Source: Acidobacteriia bacterium UBA6623
GTDB taxonomy: Bacteria > Acidobacteriota > Terriglobia > Bryobacterales > UBA6623
Reading direction: 5' to 3'
Assembly (NCBI GenBank): GCA_002433055.1
Contig: DJHJ01000029.1
Coordinates: 31,038-90,831 of the forward strand
Length of the DNA: 59,794 nt
The notes under the pieces are model-generated. The model did not search any database. It saw only the letters and a program-made list of their open reading frames with translations, and had not been told where the DNA came from. Positions 27,145-37,200 of this stretch are shown in pieces (the stretch's first letter is position 1; every line of letters starts with the position of its first letter). Both the position numbers and the translations under genes were made by a program.

Positions 27145-27444
27145 GGTTTATTTATCCCAAACTTGCTTGAATCTGCAGACGCAAGACCGTCATGTTGTAA
27201 GCATGTAGGTTGACTGTAGGGCAAAGGACTACTTCACGGGACTTACTTCTTTAGCGATTGGAGTACTTATGGGTATTTATTCCTATATGGAGTACATCGC
27301 TGACATTCTTAAAACCAACAGAATTGACAGTTCTTAAGAGGTACGTTCAACGTGCTCAGACGATGCTCATAAGCGCTACTATGAAGGTGCTGGACTTGTT
27401 TGTCCACGATGAATTAGATGTAGCGATACAAAGAGGTTTATTTT
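27145..27444 (+). other. 300-bp gap with a possible short reading frame
   Basis: No RNA gene is recognised. A 22-codon frame at 27269-27337 starts with ATG and has TTGGAG just upstream; whether it is translated is uncertain. Confidence 0.3.
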
Positions 27445-28263
27445 ATGAGTAATCAACACGACAACTTTCCCATCTCTCTCCCAGGCGGTAATACCGTGAA
27501 ATCTTTTGCGTTGGTGCTTGCCGTCTTATTTCTGTTAATGGAATCGTTTGCGAATGTTGGAGCGGGCGAACGAGGTGTTGTTTTCAGTAAAATTGGTGGC
27601 GTTCAGGAAAAGGTCCTGGATGAGGGATTGAACTTTAAGATTCCCTTTATCGAAGAAATAATCGTCATGGATGTGAAGATACAAAAATCTGAAACTCGAG
27701 CGGAAGCAGCTTCGAAGGATTTACAGGTAGTCTCATCGACGATTGCATTGAATTACCATATTTCTCCTTCTGAGGCAAACAGTGTTTACCAGGATGTCGG
27801 TATGTCTTATAAACAACGTATTATTGACCCAGCAGTGCAGGAATCTGTAAAAGCAGCAACAGCACAGTTTACTGCGGAGGAATTGATCACACGTCGTTCC
27901 GAGGTTTCGGATCTAATCAAGCAGATGATGACAGAACGCTTGGTGACTCACAATATTCTTGTTGATGAGTTCAATATTGTGGCCTTCTCGTTCTCTAATG
28001 TTTTCAATGAAGCGATCGAAGCCAAACAGACCGCCGAACAGCAGGCGTTAAAAGCGGAGCGAGATCTTGACCGGATCAAGATTGAAGCAGAACAAAAGAT
28101 CACAGAGGCGAAGGCCGAAGCGGAATCTCAAAGACTGCAACGGGCTACCATTTCTCCAACGATCCTTCAACTCAGAGCGATCGAAAAGTGGAACGGTGTT
28201 TTACCTCAGGTCACCAGTGGTGGGACACCATTTATCGATTTGAGCAAGATGTCACGGCGGTGA
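27445..28263 (+). CDS. Prohibitin/SPFH-domain membrane protein
   Basis: A 272-residue protein. One N-terminal membrane helix (about 19-36) is followed by an SPFH domain (about 38-215; GERGVVFSKIGGVQEKVLDE, SSTIALNYHISPSEANSVYQ) and a coiled coil rich in Ala, Glu and Lys (about 195-240). Its domain order and length match prohibitin. Prohibitin homologues form large membrane rings and often regulate membrane proteases. No FtsH gene is adjacent. The ATG follows AGAGG by eight bases. Confidence 0.9.
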   Translation: MSNQHDNFPISLPGGNTVKSFALVLAVLFLLMESFANVGAGERGVVFSKIGGVQEKVLDEGLNFKIPFIEEIIVMDVKIQKSETRAEAASKDLQVVSSTIALNYHISPSEANSVYQDVGMSYKQRIIDPAVQESVKAATAQFTAEELITRRSEVSDLIKQMMTERLVTHNILVDEFNIVAFSFSNVFNEAIEAKQTAEQQALKAERDLDRIKIEAEQKITEAKAEAESQRLQRATISPTILQLRAIEKWNGVLPQVTSGGTPFIDLSKMSRR

Positions 28264-28422
28264 GATCCATCTACCATGAAGTTTGTGGTGCTTGAAGTGA
28301 AGTCACTGGAGAGCAGCAGACCTTTATATGTGTCTATTTGCTAAACTCCGTGTTTGCGTGCAGCGGCTCAATTCCGTTTTGCATACATAAAGAAAGGTTG
28401 TCTTTTAGGAGGATAAGTAGAT

Positions 28423-29415
28423 ATGGCTAGACCGGTGACTTTGTTTACGGGACAGTGGGCAGACTTACCATTGGAAGTGCTTGCTGAGAAAGCTGTTGGG
28501 TTTGGCTATGACGGTCTTGAGCTGGCTTGCTGGGGGGATCATATGGATGTCTTCAAAGCTGCTGAGGACCCAGCCTACTGCGAAAAGCAGAAAGCGATTC
28601 TAGACAAGCATGGCCTAAAGCTGTTCGCAATATCAAACCATCTAGCTGGGCAGTTGGTCTGTGATCCAAACAACGATGGACGTTCCGACATGTTTGCACC
28701 ACCCGAGCTGGCTGGTGACAGTGAAAAGCAGCGTGCCTGGGCAATTGAATCGATGAAGAATACGGCCCGTGCCGCAAAAAACCTTGGGCTCAAGGTGGCA
28801 AACGGGTTTACCGGCTCGTCGATCTGGCATCTCTTGTACAGTTTTCCACCAGTTTCGGATGAAACGATCGATGAGGGATTTAAAGATTTTGCAGATAAGT
28901 GGAACCCGATCCTGGATGTGTTTGATGAATCCGGCGTACGATTTGGCCTAGAGGTTCACCCGACTGAAATAGCCTTTGATATTGTTACAGCCCAACGGGC
29001 GATCGATGCAGTTGATGGTAGAGATGCATTTGGTTTCAATTTTGACCCAAGCCATTTACATTGGCAGATGGTAGATCCAGCTCGTTTTCTGCAAGAATTC
29101 AAGGACCGCATTTATCACGTTCACATGAAGGATTCGGCTAGGCAATTGGATGGACGTACCGGGATTCTAGGGTCCCACTTGAACTTCGGACACCCAGATC
29201 GCGGCTGGGATTTCCGTTCTTTGGGTCATGGTGGAGTCAATTTTGAGGAGATCATCCGAACTCTTAATCACATTGGCTATACGGGCCCATTATCGATCGA
29301 ATGGGAAGATAGTGGCATGGAGCGAGAACGTGGAGCGACAGAAGCTTGTGCATTCACAAAGCGTGTCGATTTTTCTCCTTCAAATCTGGCTTTTGACGCG
29401 GCATTTGGAGAATAA
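28423..29415 (+). CDS. Sugar phosphate isomerase/epimerase family TIM-barrel protein
   Basis: A 330-residue xylose isomerase-like TIM barrel. Probable metal ligands are the Glu in FGLEVHPTEI, the Asp in FNFDPSHLHWQM, the His in YHVHMKDS and the Glu in LSIEWEDSG. Related enzymes isomerise or epimerise sugars, inositols or hydroxypyruvate. The ATG is ten bases after AGGAGG, the strongest ribosome site in the area. Neighbours do not point to a pathway. Confidence 0.88.
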   Translation: MARPVTLFTGQWADLPLEVLAEKAVGFGYDGLELACWGDHMDVFKAAEDPAYCEKQKAILDKHGLKLFAISNHLAGQLVCDPNNDGRSDMFAPPELAGDSEKQRAWAIESMKNTARAAKNLGLKVANGFTGSSIWHLLYSFPPVSDETIDEGFKDFADKWNPILDVFDESGVRFGLEVHPTEIAFDIVTAQRAIDAVDGRDAFGFNFDPSHLHWQMVDPARFLQEFKDRIYHVHMKDSARQLDGRTGILGSHLNFGHPDRGWDFRSLGHGGVNFEEIIRTLNHIGYTGPLSIEWEDSGMERERGATEACAFTKRVDFSPSNLAFDAAFGE

Positions 29416-29513
29416 GCAGGCCGCGCTACATTTTTTAAGAGTGTTCTACTCCGGGCGTTGCTGAGTTGATGAGAAATTGCTGGTATGAATAGGTGGCGAC
29501 TGCTCAAAGAGGG

Positions 29514-29540
29514 TTGTTCTTTTCTTGAAATAGAGAACAA
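29514..29540. repeat. Inverted repeat between convergent genes
   Basis: TTGTTCT (29514-29520) and AGAACAA (29534-29540) are exact complements with a 13-nt loop in the 261-bp gap between the convergent isomerase and TtcA-like genes. It may help end transcripts, but no T run follows. Confidence 0.3.
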
Positions 29541-29676
29541 GAAACTTTGTGCCCTAACCGTAACCGTCTTACTGCTAGTCTTTGTGCAGGGTTCTGTACT
29601 TGCCCCATTTATTTACACTGTGTTTTGAAGCTTTCCTAAGTGTCGATCAGGGGAAATGCACAGTTCAGATGGATCT

Positions 29677-30513
29677 TCAAAAAGTTTCCTGCCCCAAGAT
29701 GGGTAGTGGTTCAGATGGTGTCGACGTGGGTGGATTACTGTTAGGTGTTAAGTTGAGAAATCGTCGATCTAGTAGACGATCAGTGTCAAGACGGCTCATT
29801 GCGGAAAGTATGTTCTGCAGCACGTGAGGATGCTCAACTTTGATTTCATCGAGAAAGTTACGAAGGGAAAGACGTACGGTTCCAGAGCGGTGGGAGCAAA
29901 CACAGGGCGTGATCGGCATGTTTCTTTCTTTAGAAAAGCCGGATGTCAATTCCTCTGAAACGAAAACCAGAGGTCTAATTAATCGAAAATCTTTAGAGCG
30001 CGAATAGGTTATTGCAGGAAGCGCGCTCAAGCGACCTGTGTACAGAGTGTTTCTCAGTAGTGATTCACAGAAATCATCGGCGGTGTGCCCTAAGGCAATC
30101 ACATTTGCACCTAATCGCGAGGCGATTTCGTAGACCGCTCGTCTGCGATATCGACTGCAGAGATCACAACCATGGTCGGGCTGTGTTTCTAGTAACTGAA
30201 AAGAGGGTTCGTCGCGGTAGTAGGTCCACTCAATGCCACGTTCTTTCATGTAGTCAGCGAGAGGTTCGATTGGCCGCAAGAATTTTCCCTGTTCAACAGT
30301 GAAAGCTTGAATCTCAAATGCTACCGGAGACTTCTTTTGCATGAGGAGAAGGATTTCGAGCAAGGTCATCGAATCCTTACCGCCTGAGACGCCAACCGCT
30401 ATGCGATCACCTTCACGGATCATCCCATATTCTTGAATGGCCTTACCGGTTTTGCGTAGCAAAATCTTTTCCGTGTCACTGATTCGCGGCAATAGTATTC
30501 TCCCAAAGACCAA
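29677..30513 (-). CDS. TtcA-like tRNA 2-thiolation PP-loop ATPase
   Basis: A 278-residue PP-loop protein with the ATP-binding SGGKDS (43-48), a CxxC in HGCDLCSRYRRR, GHTADDFCESLLRN, and a further cysteine pair in TPCVCSHRSG. This is the arrangement of TtcA, which makes 2-thiocytidine at tRNA position 32 with a [4Fe-4S] cluster bound by three cysteines. In E. coli the cysteines are in equivalent places. Related PP-loop proteins act on other nucleosides, so the exact target is moderately certain. It is convergent with the isomerase gene. Confidence 0.8.
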   Translation of the reverse strand: MVFGRILLPRISDTEKILLRKTGKAIQEYGMIREGDRIAVGVSGGKDSMTLLEILLLMQKKSPVAFEIQAFTVEQGKFLRPIEPLADYMKERGIEWTYYRDEPSFQLLETQPDHGCDLCSRYRRRAVYEIASRLGANVIALGHTADDFCESLLRNTLYTGRLSALPAITYSRSKDFRLIRPLVFVSEELTSGFSKERNMPITPCVCSHRSGTVRLSLRNFLDEIKVEHPHVLQNILSAMSRLDTDRLLDRRFLNLTPNSNPPTSTPSEPLPILGQETF

Positions 30514-30786
30514 TATAAACCGTAGCTCCTATTCTGGCATGACACTGTGAGGAAGTTAAGAACTTCGGCTAAACAGTGTTACGCATGCCTCAATAATATC
30601 GGCTCCTATGCCTTTTTATATTGCAAGTGAGTCTGTCTAATTGGCAAACAATGTATACCATCAGCACGAAGAATCGGCATTCTTGTTACTATGTAGGGCG
30701 TCGCTTTTAAGCCTCGATTGTCACTTACTCCACGAATCACTTTACAGGCTACGATGGGCCATTTTCCCCGATAAAATCTCAGTATA
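30514..30786 (+). other. 273-bp divergent gap
   Basis: Between the minus-strand TtcA-like gene and pgsA. I see no gene or clear promoter; a small minus-strand open frame here has no recognisable features. Confidence 0.35.
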
Positions 30787-31368
30787 ATGCCAGCACGTCG
30801 CTCAGCTCTTGGACAGATTCTCACACTTCCCAATCAGTTAACGATGCTGCGCATGCTAGCGCTGCCCTTTATTCTGATCGCGATGATCTATCACCATCAC
30901 GAGATGGCACTGGCACTATTTTCAATAGCTGTTATTACTGATGTCATTGATGGAAAGATTGCTCGGAGCTTCTCACAAAAGACGGAACTGGGGGCCTACC
31001 TTGATCCGCTAGCCGACAAATTACTACTCTGCTCAACTTTTATTGCCCAGACATTAATAGGGACAATTCCGTGGTGGCTCACGATCCTGGTCTTGGCTCG
31101 CGACGTGGTGATATTGGCAACTGTATCGGTAGTTGTACTATCAACCAAAATTCGGGATTTTCCACCGAGTTTCTTTGGGAAACTAAATACAGTTGTGCAG
31201 GCAGTAACAATTTCAATGGTGATTCTGAATAATGTTATCTCTTTGCGGTGGGTTGGTATCAGTATTGACATCCTGATTTGGATTGTTGCCGCAACGACCT
31301 TAGCTAGTGGATTGGCGTACATGGTTCAAATTACAAAACGGTTACACCAAGATTTCACAAGACCATAG
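30787..31368 (+). CDS. pgsA: CDP-alcohol phosphatidyltransferase, probably PgsA
   Basis: A 193-residue membrane enzyme with the complete CDP-alcohol motif D-x2-DG-x2-AR-x8-G-x3-D-x3-D: TDVIDGKIAR (51-60), then G69, D73 and D77 in GAYLDPLADK. Length and the NQLTMLRMLALP start match phosphatidylglycerophosphate synthase, which joins CDP-diacylglycerol and glycerol 3-phosphate. Several hydrophobic helices follow the motif. It precedes the respiratory block by 224 bp, with an independent promoter between. Confidence 0.88.
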   Translation: MPARRSALGQILTLPNQLTMLRMLALPFILIAMIYHHHEMALALFSIAVITDVIDGKIARSFSQKTELGAYLDPLADKLLLCSTFIAQTLIGTIPWWLTILVLARDVVILATVSVVVLSTKIRDFPPSFFGKLNTVVQAVTISMVILNNVISLRWVGISIDILIWIVAATTLASGLAYMVQITKRLHQDFTRP

Positions 31369-31495
31369 AGTATGATGATTTCCACAGAGGGTATCTATTG
31401 TCTCGGTTTCCAATCATTTCTTACTCATTGAAGAGTTTATTTGGACTCTAGCAGGGTTTTTTTTGAGCGACTGAATCGTTTATAAAAGATCCGCC

Positions 31496-31524
31496 TTGTC
31501 CCACTTTCGAGACTGCACTACAAT
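31496..31524 (+). promoter_or_regulatory. Candidate promoter of the respiratory bc operon
   Basis: TTGTCC (31496-31501) and TACAAT (31519-31524) are exactly 17 bp apart. The Rieske gene begins 69 bp downstream, with AGGAAGG as ribosome site. The Rieske-to-ctaB genes all follow in the same direction. Confidence 0.5.
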
Positions 31525-31592
31525 AGGTAGTTAACGCCATGATATGGTTGTTAACTAAACTTCATACGGGGTAAATTTTAGGAAGGGCTATC

Positions 31593-32204
31593 ATGGCTGA
31601 CATCACTGGTGAATCCGGAAAAGATCCGGATCCCGCCGAGGCCTCTGAGACAGAAGTGGGGGATGGGGGACCGTCCTTAGTGGGAAGGTTTTCCAGAGCG
31701 CTACAAACAAGCCCCGACAAGAAGGAAGCGATTAAATCTCGCCGGCGGTTGGTGGGTATACTTACGGGTGGTTTTTTATTTACAAACTTCTTGATGTTCT
31801 TGCGGTTCTTTTTTCCAAGAACGATTTTTGAACCCAGGACTATTTTTCGTATCGGTGCACCGGCTGATTTCGGTATTGGCGTAGATACCAAATTCCAAAA
31901 AAATAGGCGCATATGGGTTGTGAAAACGACGGATAGGATGTTTGTCATTTTCGCGCGCTGTACACATCTGGGCTGTACACCGGATTGGAAACAGGGTGAG
32001 CAGAAGTTTAAGTGTCCCTGTCATGGGAGCGGGTTTGACCCTGAAGGTATCAACTATGAAGGGCCTGCTCCGCGTCCACTTGACCGAGCGACGGTAAGCC
32101 TTGATCCCGAGGGACAGATCGTAGTTAACACCGCCACTCTATTCAAGTGGGAGAAGGGCAAACAGAGTCAGTTCAATGATCCGGGTGCATTTCTGGTGAT
32201 TTGA
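31593..32204 (+). CDS. Rieske iron-sulfur protein of a bc-type complex
   Basis: A 203-residue protein. One membrane anchor (about 52-72) is followed by the soluble cluster domain. The [2Fe-2S] ligands are C123 and H125 in CTHLGC and C141/H144 in CPCHGS, with the disulfide cysteines C128 and C143 present. It passes electrons from quinol to the c-type cytochrome. The N terminus is an acidic, probably cytoplasmic segment of about 45 residues. It is the first gene of a block with cytochrome b in two parts and a multihaem cytochrome c. Confidence 0.94.
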   Translation: MADITGESGKDPDPAEASETEVGDGGPSLVGRFSRALQTSPDKKEAIKSRRRLVGILTGGFLFTNFLMFLRFFFPRTIFEPRTIFRIGAPADFGIGVDTKFQKNRRIWVVKTTDRMFVIFARCTHLGCTPDWKQGEQKFKCPCHGSGFDPEGINYEGPAPRPLDRATVSLDPEGQIVVNTATLFKWEKGKQSQFNDPGAFLVI

Positions 32205-32315
32205 GAGTTGTTGAGTCGAGGTTTGAGTACCGTAATTGTTTGAGTTAGGGCTGGGTAGAAGACAGGAAGATTTCAGGAAAACAAGCACTCAAGAATACGG
32301 AGAGAGGGGACAAAG

Positions 32316-33203
32316 ATGCCGGAAGAGAAAGATACTGGTGACAGCAAGAGAGGACTGCTTGGCATGTTTGATACCAAGGTTGTTCAACAGAAAGCAAACG
32401 AGGATCTTGAAGCACTCAAGAAGCCCACAAAAACGGAACTCTACAAGTCGGTATTCCGGGTCAAGCACGACGATTCGCCCCGTAGCCGAACTCTCGGTGT
32501 GCTTAGTAATGTTTTCCTTCATCTTCACCCAGCGAAGATTAATCGAGACGCCGTCGCTTACAACTATACCTGGGGCATGGGTGGTATTTCGTTCTATCTT
32601 TTCGTGGTTTTAACCTGGACCGGTGTGCTCTTGATGTTTTATTACCATCCGACTAAGGTCCAGGCGTTCCGAGACATCTTGTACTTGGAGCACGATGTAC
32701 CTTTTGGTAAGTTGTTGCGGAATATGCATAGGTGGACAGCTCACGCAATGATTTTGACTGTCTGGCTGCACATGTTTCGAGTGTTCCTAACGGGTTCCTA
32801 TAAAAAACCTAGGCAGTTCAATTGGGCCGTGGGTGTCATTCTGCTGGTCCTAACGTTACTCCTCTCTTTCACCGGGTACCTATTACCAGATGATCAGTTG
32901 GGATTCTGGGCAGTTACGGTGGGAACGAACATGGCTCGTGCTACGCCAATATTGGGACACGAGGGGCCATTTGGCCCGCAGTTCGGTATGACTCCTTTTA
33001 ACGATGTGCGTTTTGCGCTGTTGGGCGGATCAATAGTGGATGCAAATGCACTATTGCGGGCGTATATATGGCATTGTGTTGCTATACCAGGTTTTGCGGC
33101 TACTTTTATGATTGTGCATTTCTGGCGTATACGTAAGGACGGTGGTATTTCTGGTCCGTCGCCGATGATGCTGGAGAGTGAGATTAAGAACCCGAGACGC
33201 TAG
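32316..33203 (+). CDS. Cytochrome b, N-terminal (b6-like) subunit
   Basis: A 295-residue membrane subunit. The four bis-haem ligands are visible: H138 and H152 in the second helix (MHRWTAHAMILTVWLHMFR), H253 and H268 in the fourth (YIWHCVAIPG and MIVHFWRIRKDGG). The His spacing of 14 and 15 corresponds to the b6f-type arrangement. It begins with a soluble N-terminal segment of about 80 residues, longer than usual, which is charged. It encodes only the first four helices; the rest is the next gene, as in b6f-like complexes. Confidence 0.93.
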   Translation: MPEEKDTGDSKRGLLGMFDTKVVQQKANEDLEALKKPTKTELYKSVFRVKHDDSPRSRTLGVLSNVFLHLHPAKINRDAVAYNYTWGMGGISFYLFVVLTWTGVLLMFYYHPTKVQAFRDILYLEHDVPFGKLLRNMHRWTAHAMILTVWLHMFRVFLTGSYKKPRQFNWAVGVILLVLTLLLSFTGYLLPDDQLGFWAVTVGTNMARATPILGHEGPFGPQFGMTPFNDVRFALLGGSIVDANALLRAYIWHCVAIPGFAATFMIVHFWRIRKDGGISGPSPMMLESEIKNPRR

Positions 33204-33250
33204 AGGTTATAACTCGGTCAGATAACAAGAGGTTACCCAGGAGAGATTTA

Positions 33251-34186
33251 ATGGATTGGTATCAGCTTTGGGAAATTATTTCACTGCCCGATAACGTTCC
33301 GATTGTTCTTTTGATGATCATGCTTCCGTTCTATACGTGGTACGGTTTGCGACAGGCGTTTGCCAACGATCGATTGATTGCGCAACTTGAGGCCGACCCT
33401 GAAATGGCCAAAACGCACCATCGGAAGACGCAGCCCTTCAAGAAGGGTTGGCCTAGGGAAGTGCATGTTTGGCCTTATCTCTTACGGATCGAATTTCTTG
33501 CGACCGTGATAGTAACTGCTATTTTGATGGTCTGGTCGATTACTCTCGATGCACCACTGGAAGAGCCAGCCAATCCCTCACTGACAATGAATCCTTCCAA
33601 GGCGCCATGGTATTTTTTAGGTCTCCAGGAAATGTTGGTGTACTTTGATCCTTGGATCGCTGGGGTGGTCATGCCGACGTTGATTATTGTGGGTCTGATC
33701 GCGATTCCGTACATTGATGAGAACCCACTTGGTAACGGATACTACACTTATAGTCAGCGTAAGTGTGCGATTTGGACTTTCATATTTGGGTTCATTGTTC
33801 TTTGGTGTGTGATGGTTGTCATCGGGACCCTGATTCGTGGCCCAGGATGGATGTGGTTCTGGCCAGGGCAGACCTGGGATCACAATAAGTTGGTTTTCGA
33901 AGTTAATAGAGACTTGCATGAATTTGTAGGCTTGACTGGAACCTGGGCAATTGCTGCTTTTGGAACTGCTGTTCTGGGAGCTTTTGTGGCTGTCAGTGCC
34001 TGGGGTACTCACAAGTTGTTGACTTTGACTGAGTTTAATCGCAAGATCCTTGACCGGATGTCATTGACGCAGTACTTGTTATTACAGCTTCTGATGATCA
34101 CGATGATTAGTCTGCCGGCAAAAATGATTGCGCGTTTAGTGTTTCGTGTCAAATATGTTTTGGTGACCCCCTGGTTTAATATCTGA
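33251..34186 (+). CDS. Cytochrome b, C-terminal (subunit IV-like) subunit
   Basis: A 311-residue membrane protein with several hydrophobic helices. The quinol-site motif, PEWY in mitochondria and plastids, reads KAPWYFLGLQEML (117-129), so the glutamate is missing from that motif. The N terminus has an additional membrane helix (about 16-36), and the C-terminal part is longer than plastid subunit IV (about 160 residues). It starts 47 bp after the b6-like gene and would complete the quinol-oxidising core with the Rieske protein. Confidence 0.9.
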   Translation: MDWYQLWEIISLPDNVPIVLLMIMLPFYTWYGLRQAFANDRLIAQLEADPEMAKTHHRKTQPFKKGWPREVHVWPYLLRIEFLATVIVTAILMVWSITLDAPLEEPANPSLTMNPSKAPWYFLGLQEMLVYFDPWIAGVVMPTLIIVGLIAIPYIDENPLGNGYYTYSQRKCAIWTFIFGFIVLWCVMVVIGTLIRGPGWMWFWPGQTWDHNKLVFEVNRDLHEFVGLTGTWAIAAFGTAVLGAFVAVSAWGTHKLLTLTEFNRKILDRMSLTQYLLLQLLMITMISLPAKMIARLVFRVKYVLVTPWFNI

Positions 34187-34263
34187 CTTCATAGGGGGAA
34201 ACGAGTCGAGTTTGAACTGAGGTCGAATAGCTAGTATTTAGTATTGATTTACGGGGTGATTGA

Positions 34264-37200
34264 ATGGCAAAAGCGCCTCCAATGGACCATGATGATCCGG
34301 TCCAAAATAAATCGTTGAGTGTGCCACTTTTCGTGTCAACACTGGTTCTGATGCTGACTCTTGTTTGGGCTCTTTATGACGAGCTCTACGCGATGCGTCC
34401 GTGGAAGGCGACACAGCAGCAGTTCGTAGAATTGTATCAGTCTTACTTGCAGCAACTTCGTCCCAAGCAGGCAGCTATTGAACAAGAGATCAAGAGTTCA
34501 GTGGAGTATCAAGAGTTGAATCAGAAAGTTGAAAGTGCAGAGGTTGATGCGGCAGCCATGACCGTGGATATTGAAAAACGCATCAACAGAGGTGTGAATC
34601 CACGTATGGTTGCAGTGAGGTCTGCATTCCAAGCTTTGCGTGGTGAGATTGGTGAGCCAACGTACAAGTTGGAGACAGCGACAAGTGCAGGAAAGAAGGC
34701 ATCTCTCGAATCTGACATAGCGAGCATCAAGGCTCGTGTTGTCAGTGTAGAGGTAGTATCTGACGATGGGTCAGGGAACACGGAAACGCTGCAGATGGAC
34801 TTCGCACAGTTAGAGGCCGAGTTTGAGCGATTGCGCAATCTGCGAGCTGAGCTGCAAGCTGAACGAGTTAGTTTGCTTGGTCCGGCGCAACAGCTTCGCG
34901 CAAAGCGTAGTGACTACCTCAAAGAGCGCATGAATGGGCTTACGGCACAACAGGTAGATGGTCTGATCGGAAAGATGGATGATTTTGTGGTTGATATTCG
35001 CCAAATCCACTTGAGGGATATCGATTGGGTAGACCGGTGTGAGTCTTGTCATCTAGGAGCCAGAGAGCCTGTAGCATTAACTGCTGCTTCTATGGGTGGG
35101 CACGAAGTCTTCTCAGGACACCCTAGCCGCGATCTTCTTAAGATCCATGATCCGGAACAATTTGGCTGTTCGAGTTGTCACAACGGGAATGGTAGAGCTA
35201 CGAGCAGTATGGTCAAAGGCCACGGACGTCATAAGTACTGGCTGTGGCCACTCTATCATAAGGAAAATGTGACAGCTGGTTGTCAGCAGTGTCACAGCAA
35301 AGAGGTGGTCACTCCGATGGCGGAGACGCTAAATGAAGGCAGAGAGTTGTTCTTAAATCGGGGGTGCTGGGGCTGTCACCGATTTGAGGGTTTCGATATC
35401 GAGTCAGATGAGCTGACAGAGGTTCGGCGAGAAATCAGTATTCTAGCTGCTGAAACTACCTCCAATATAAAGGAGTCTGAGCAGTCCATCATCATGGGGG
35501 ATGAAGCCGATGAGGATGATGTTGCGCAGAACCTCTACGACCGTGCTGAAGAGTTGACTCTCCGTAATAGTCGTATTGATGCACAGATTGCAACCCTTAA
35601 ACAGAAGGAGCGCAATCTGGGTGTTGAAGTTAAGAAATTTGGTCCCAGTCTGAGGGAGATGCGAGTCAAATTGCGCAAAGAGTGGGTTCCTGTATGGCTC
35701 AGCAATCCTCACGATTTCAGGCCAGGCTCGAAAATGCCGGTCTTTCGCTTGCTGGACGAAGAAGTTAAATCCATCTCAGCCTACTTGTGGCAGAATGCCA
35801 TTGACGGGGATCTGAGATCTCATCCACTAGGCAATGCTGCACGAGGCAAAGAACTATTTGAGACTAGAGGTTGTCTGGGTTGTCACTCGATCGGAGAGGG
35901 AGAGGATCGGATGGGTGGCACGTTTGCAGCAAACTTAACTAGGATCGGTGAAAAAACGAACTATAACTACTTGGTTCGTTGGATTCACGACCCTAGTGAG
36001 TTGACACCTGATCCAGATGCACCGGAAGATGAAGTTCGGCTTAGGCCCATCATGCCGAATCTGCGACTTTCGGTCGCCGAAACAAGAGATATAGCTACGT
36101 ATTTGATGCTTCAGAAAACTGATACTGAGTATGCGGAAGCTGACTATATGGATGATCCTGCCACTGCTGCAAAAGGATTGGCTTCACTGCGCCATTATGG
36201 CTGTGCAGGATGTCACGAAATTGCTGGGCTTGAAACTGAAGGCCGTATAGGGACTGAGCTTACTCTTGAAGGCAGTAAGCCACTTGACAGACTCGATTTT
36301 GCTCTCTTTACGCATAATGCTAAACGTGGTGGCTGGTACAACCACAAAGGATTTTTTGAGCGCAAGCTTGAAGACCCTGCCTTTTTTGATGAGGGTAAGG
36401 TTAAGAATCATCTTGAAAAATTGAGGATGCCGAACTTCAATCTTAGTGAAGGTCAGGTAACAGCTCTGACGACGTTTTTGCTAGGTGCAGTTGATACTCA
36501 ATTCCCAAAACATTATCGCTACGAACCCGAAGACGATAGAAGTTTTGTCCAGGAAGGTTGGTGGATCATCAAGCGATATAACTGTAACGGTTGTCACCAG
36601 ATCCGCCCAGGAGATGAAACTTCCTTCATGGCAATAGATCGTTATAAAGATCCAGATTGGGTTGAGCAGCTTCCGCCACAACTTTACACGGAGGGTGCTC
36701 GCGTTCAGCCCGACTGGCTGCTTGAATTCTTGAGTAATCCTGCCCTGAGTTCGAAGAATATTCATCGTAATGGCGTGCGAGGATATTTGCAGGCCCGTAT
36801 GCCCACCTTTTATTTCTCAGATCGTCAGGTAGGCAAGGTTATGAGATTCTTTATGGCACGTTCGAGCCAGCCTCTTCCGTATCTACCAGAGGAATCACAG
36901 CCACTTTCAAATAAAGAGAGACTGATGAGTCGACGGTTATTTAGTGGGCGTGCTGCGCCATGTCTGAAGTGCCATATGACGGGTGATCCACTACGTGACC
37001 GCAATGCATCGGCGCCTAATTTCCTGATCGCTTCTAAGAGACTGAAGCCTGAGTGGACTTATCGCTGGATGATCGAGCCTGCCAATATAGCGCCTGGAAC
37101 CGCGATGCCGTCTGAGTTGTTCCGTTATGAAGACCACAGATGGATCTTTAATGGCCCACTACCGGCGGCCTTCCAGGATTATGAGGAAGATCATGCACAG

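Noticed and set aside
27258..27452. 64-residue frame before the prohibitin gene
   Set aside because: It begins at TTG, overlaps the prohibitin start and has no family features.
31432..31464. Intrinsic terminator after pgsA
   Set aside because: The stem has only five base pairs and is eight bases from the T run, too weak to claim.
34521..35052. Antisense frames inside the multihaem cytochrome gene
   Set aside because: They mirror the strongly coding plus strand and have no features of their own.
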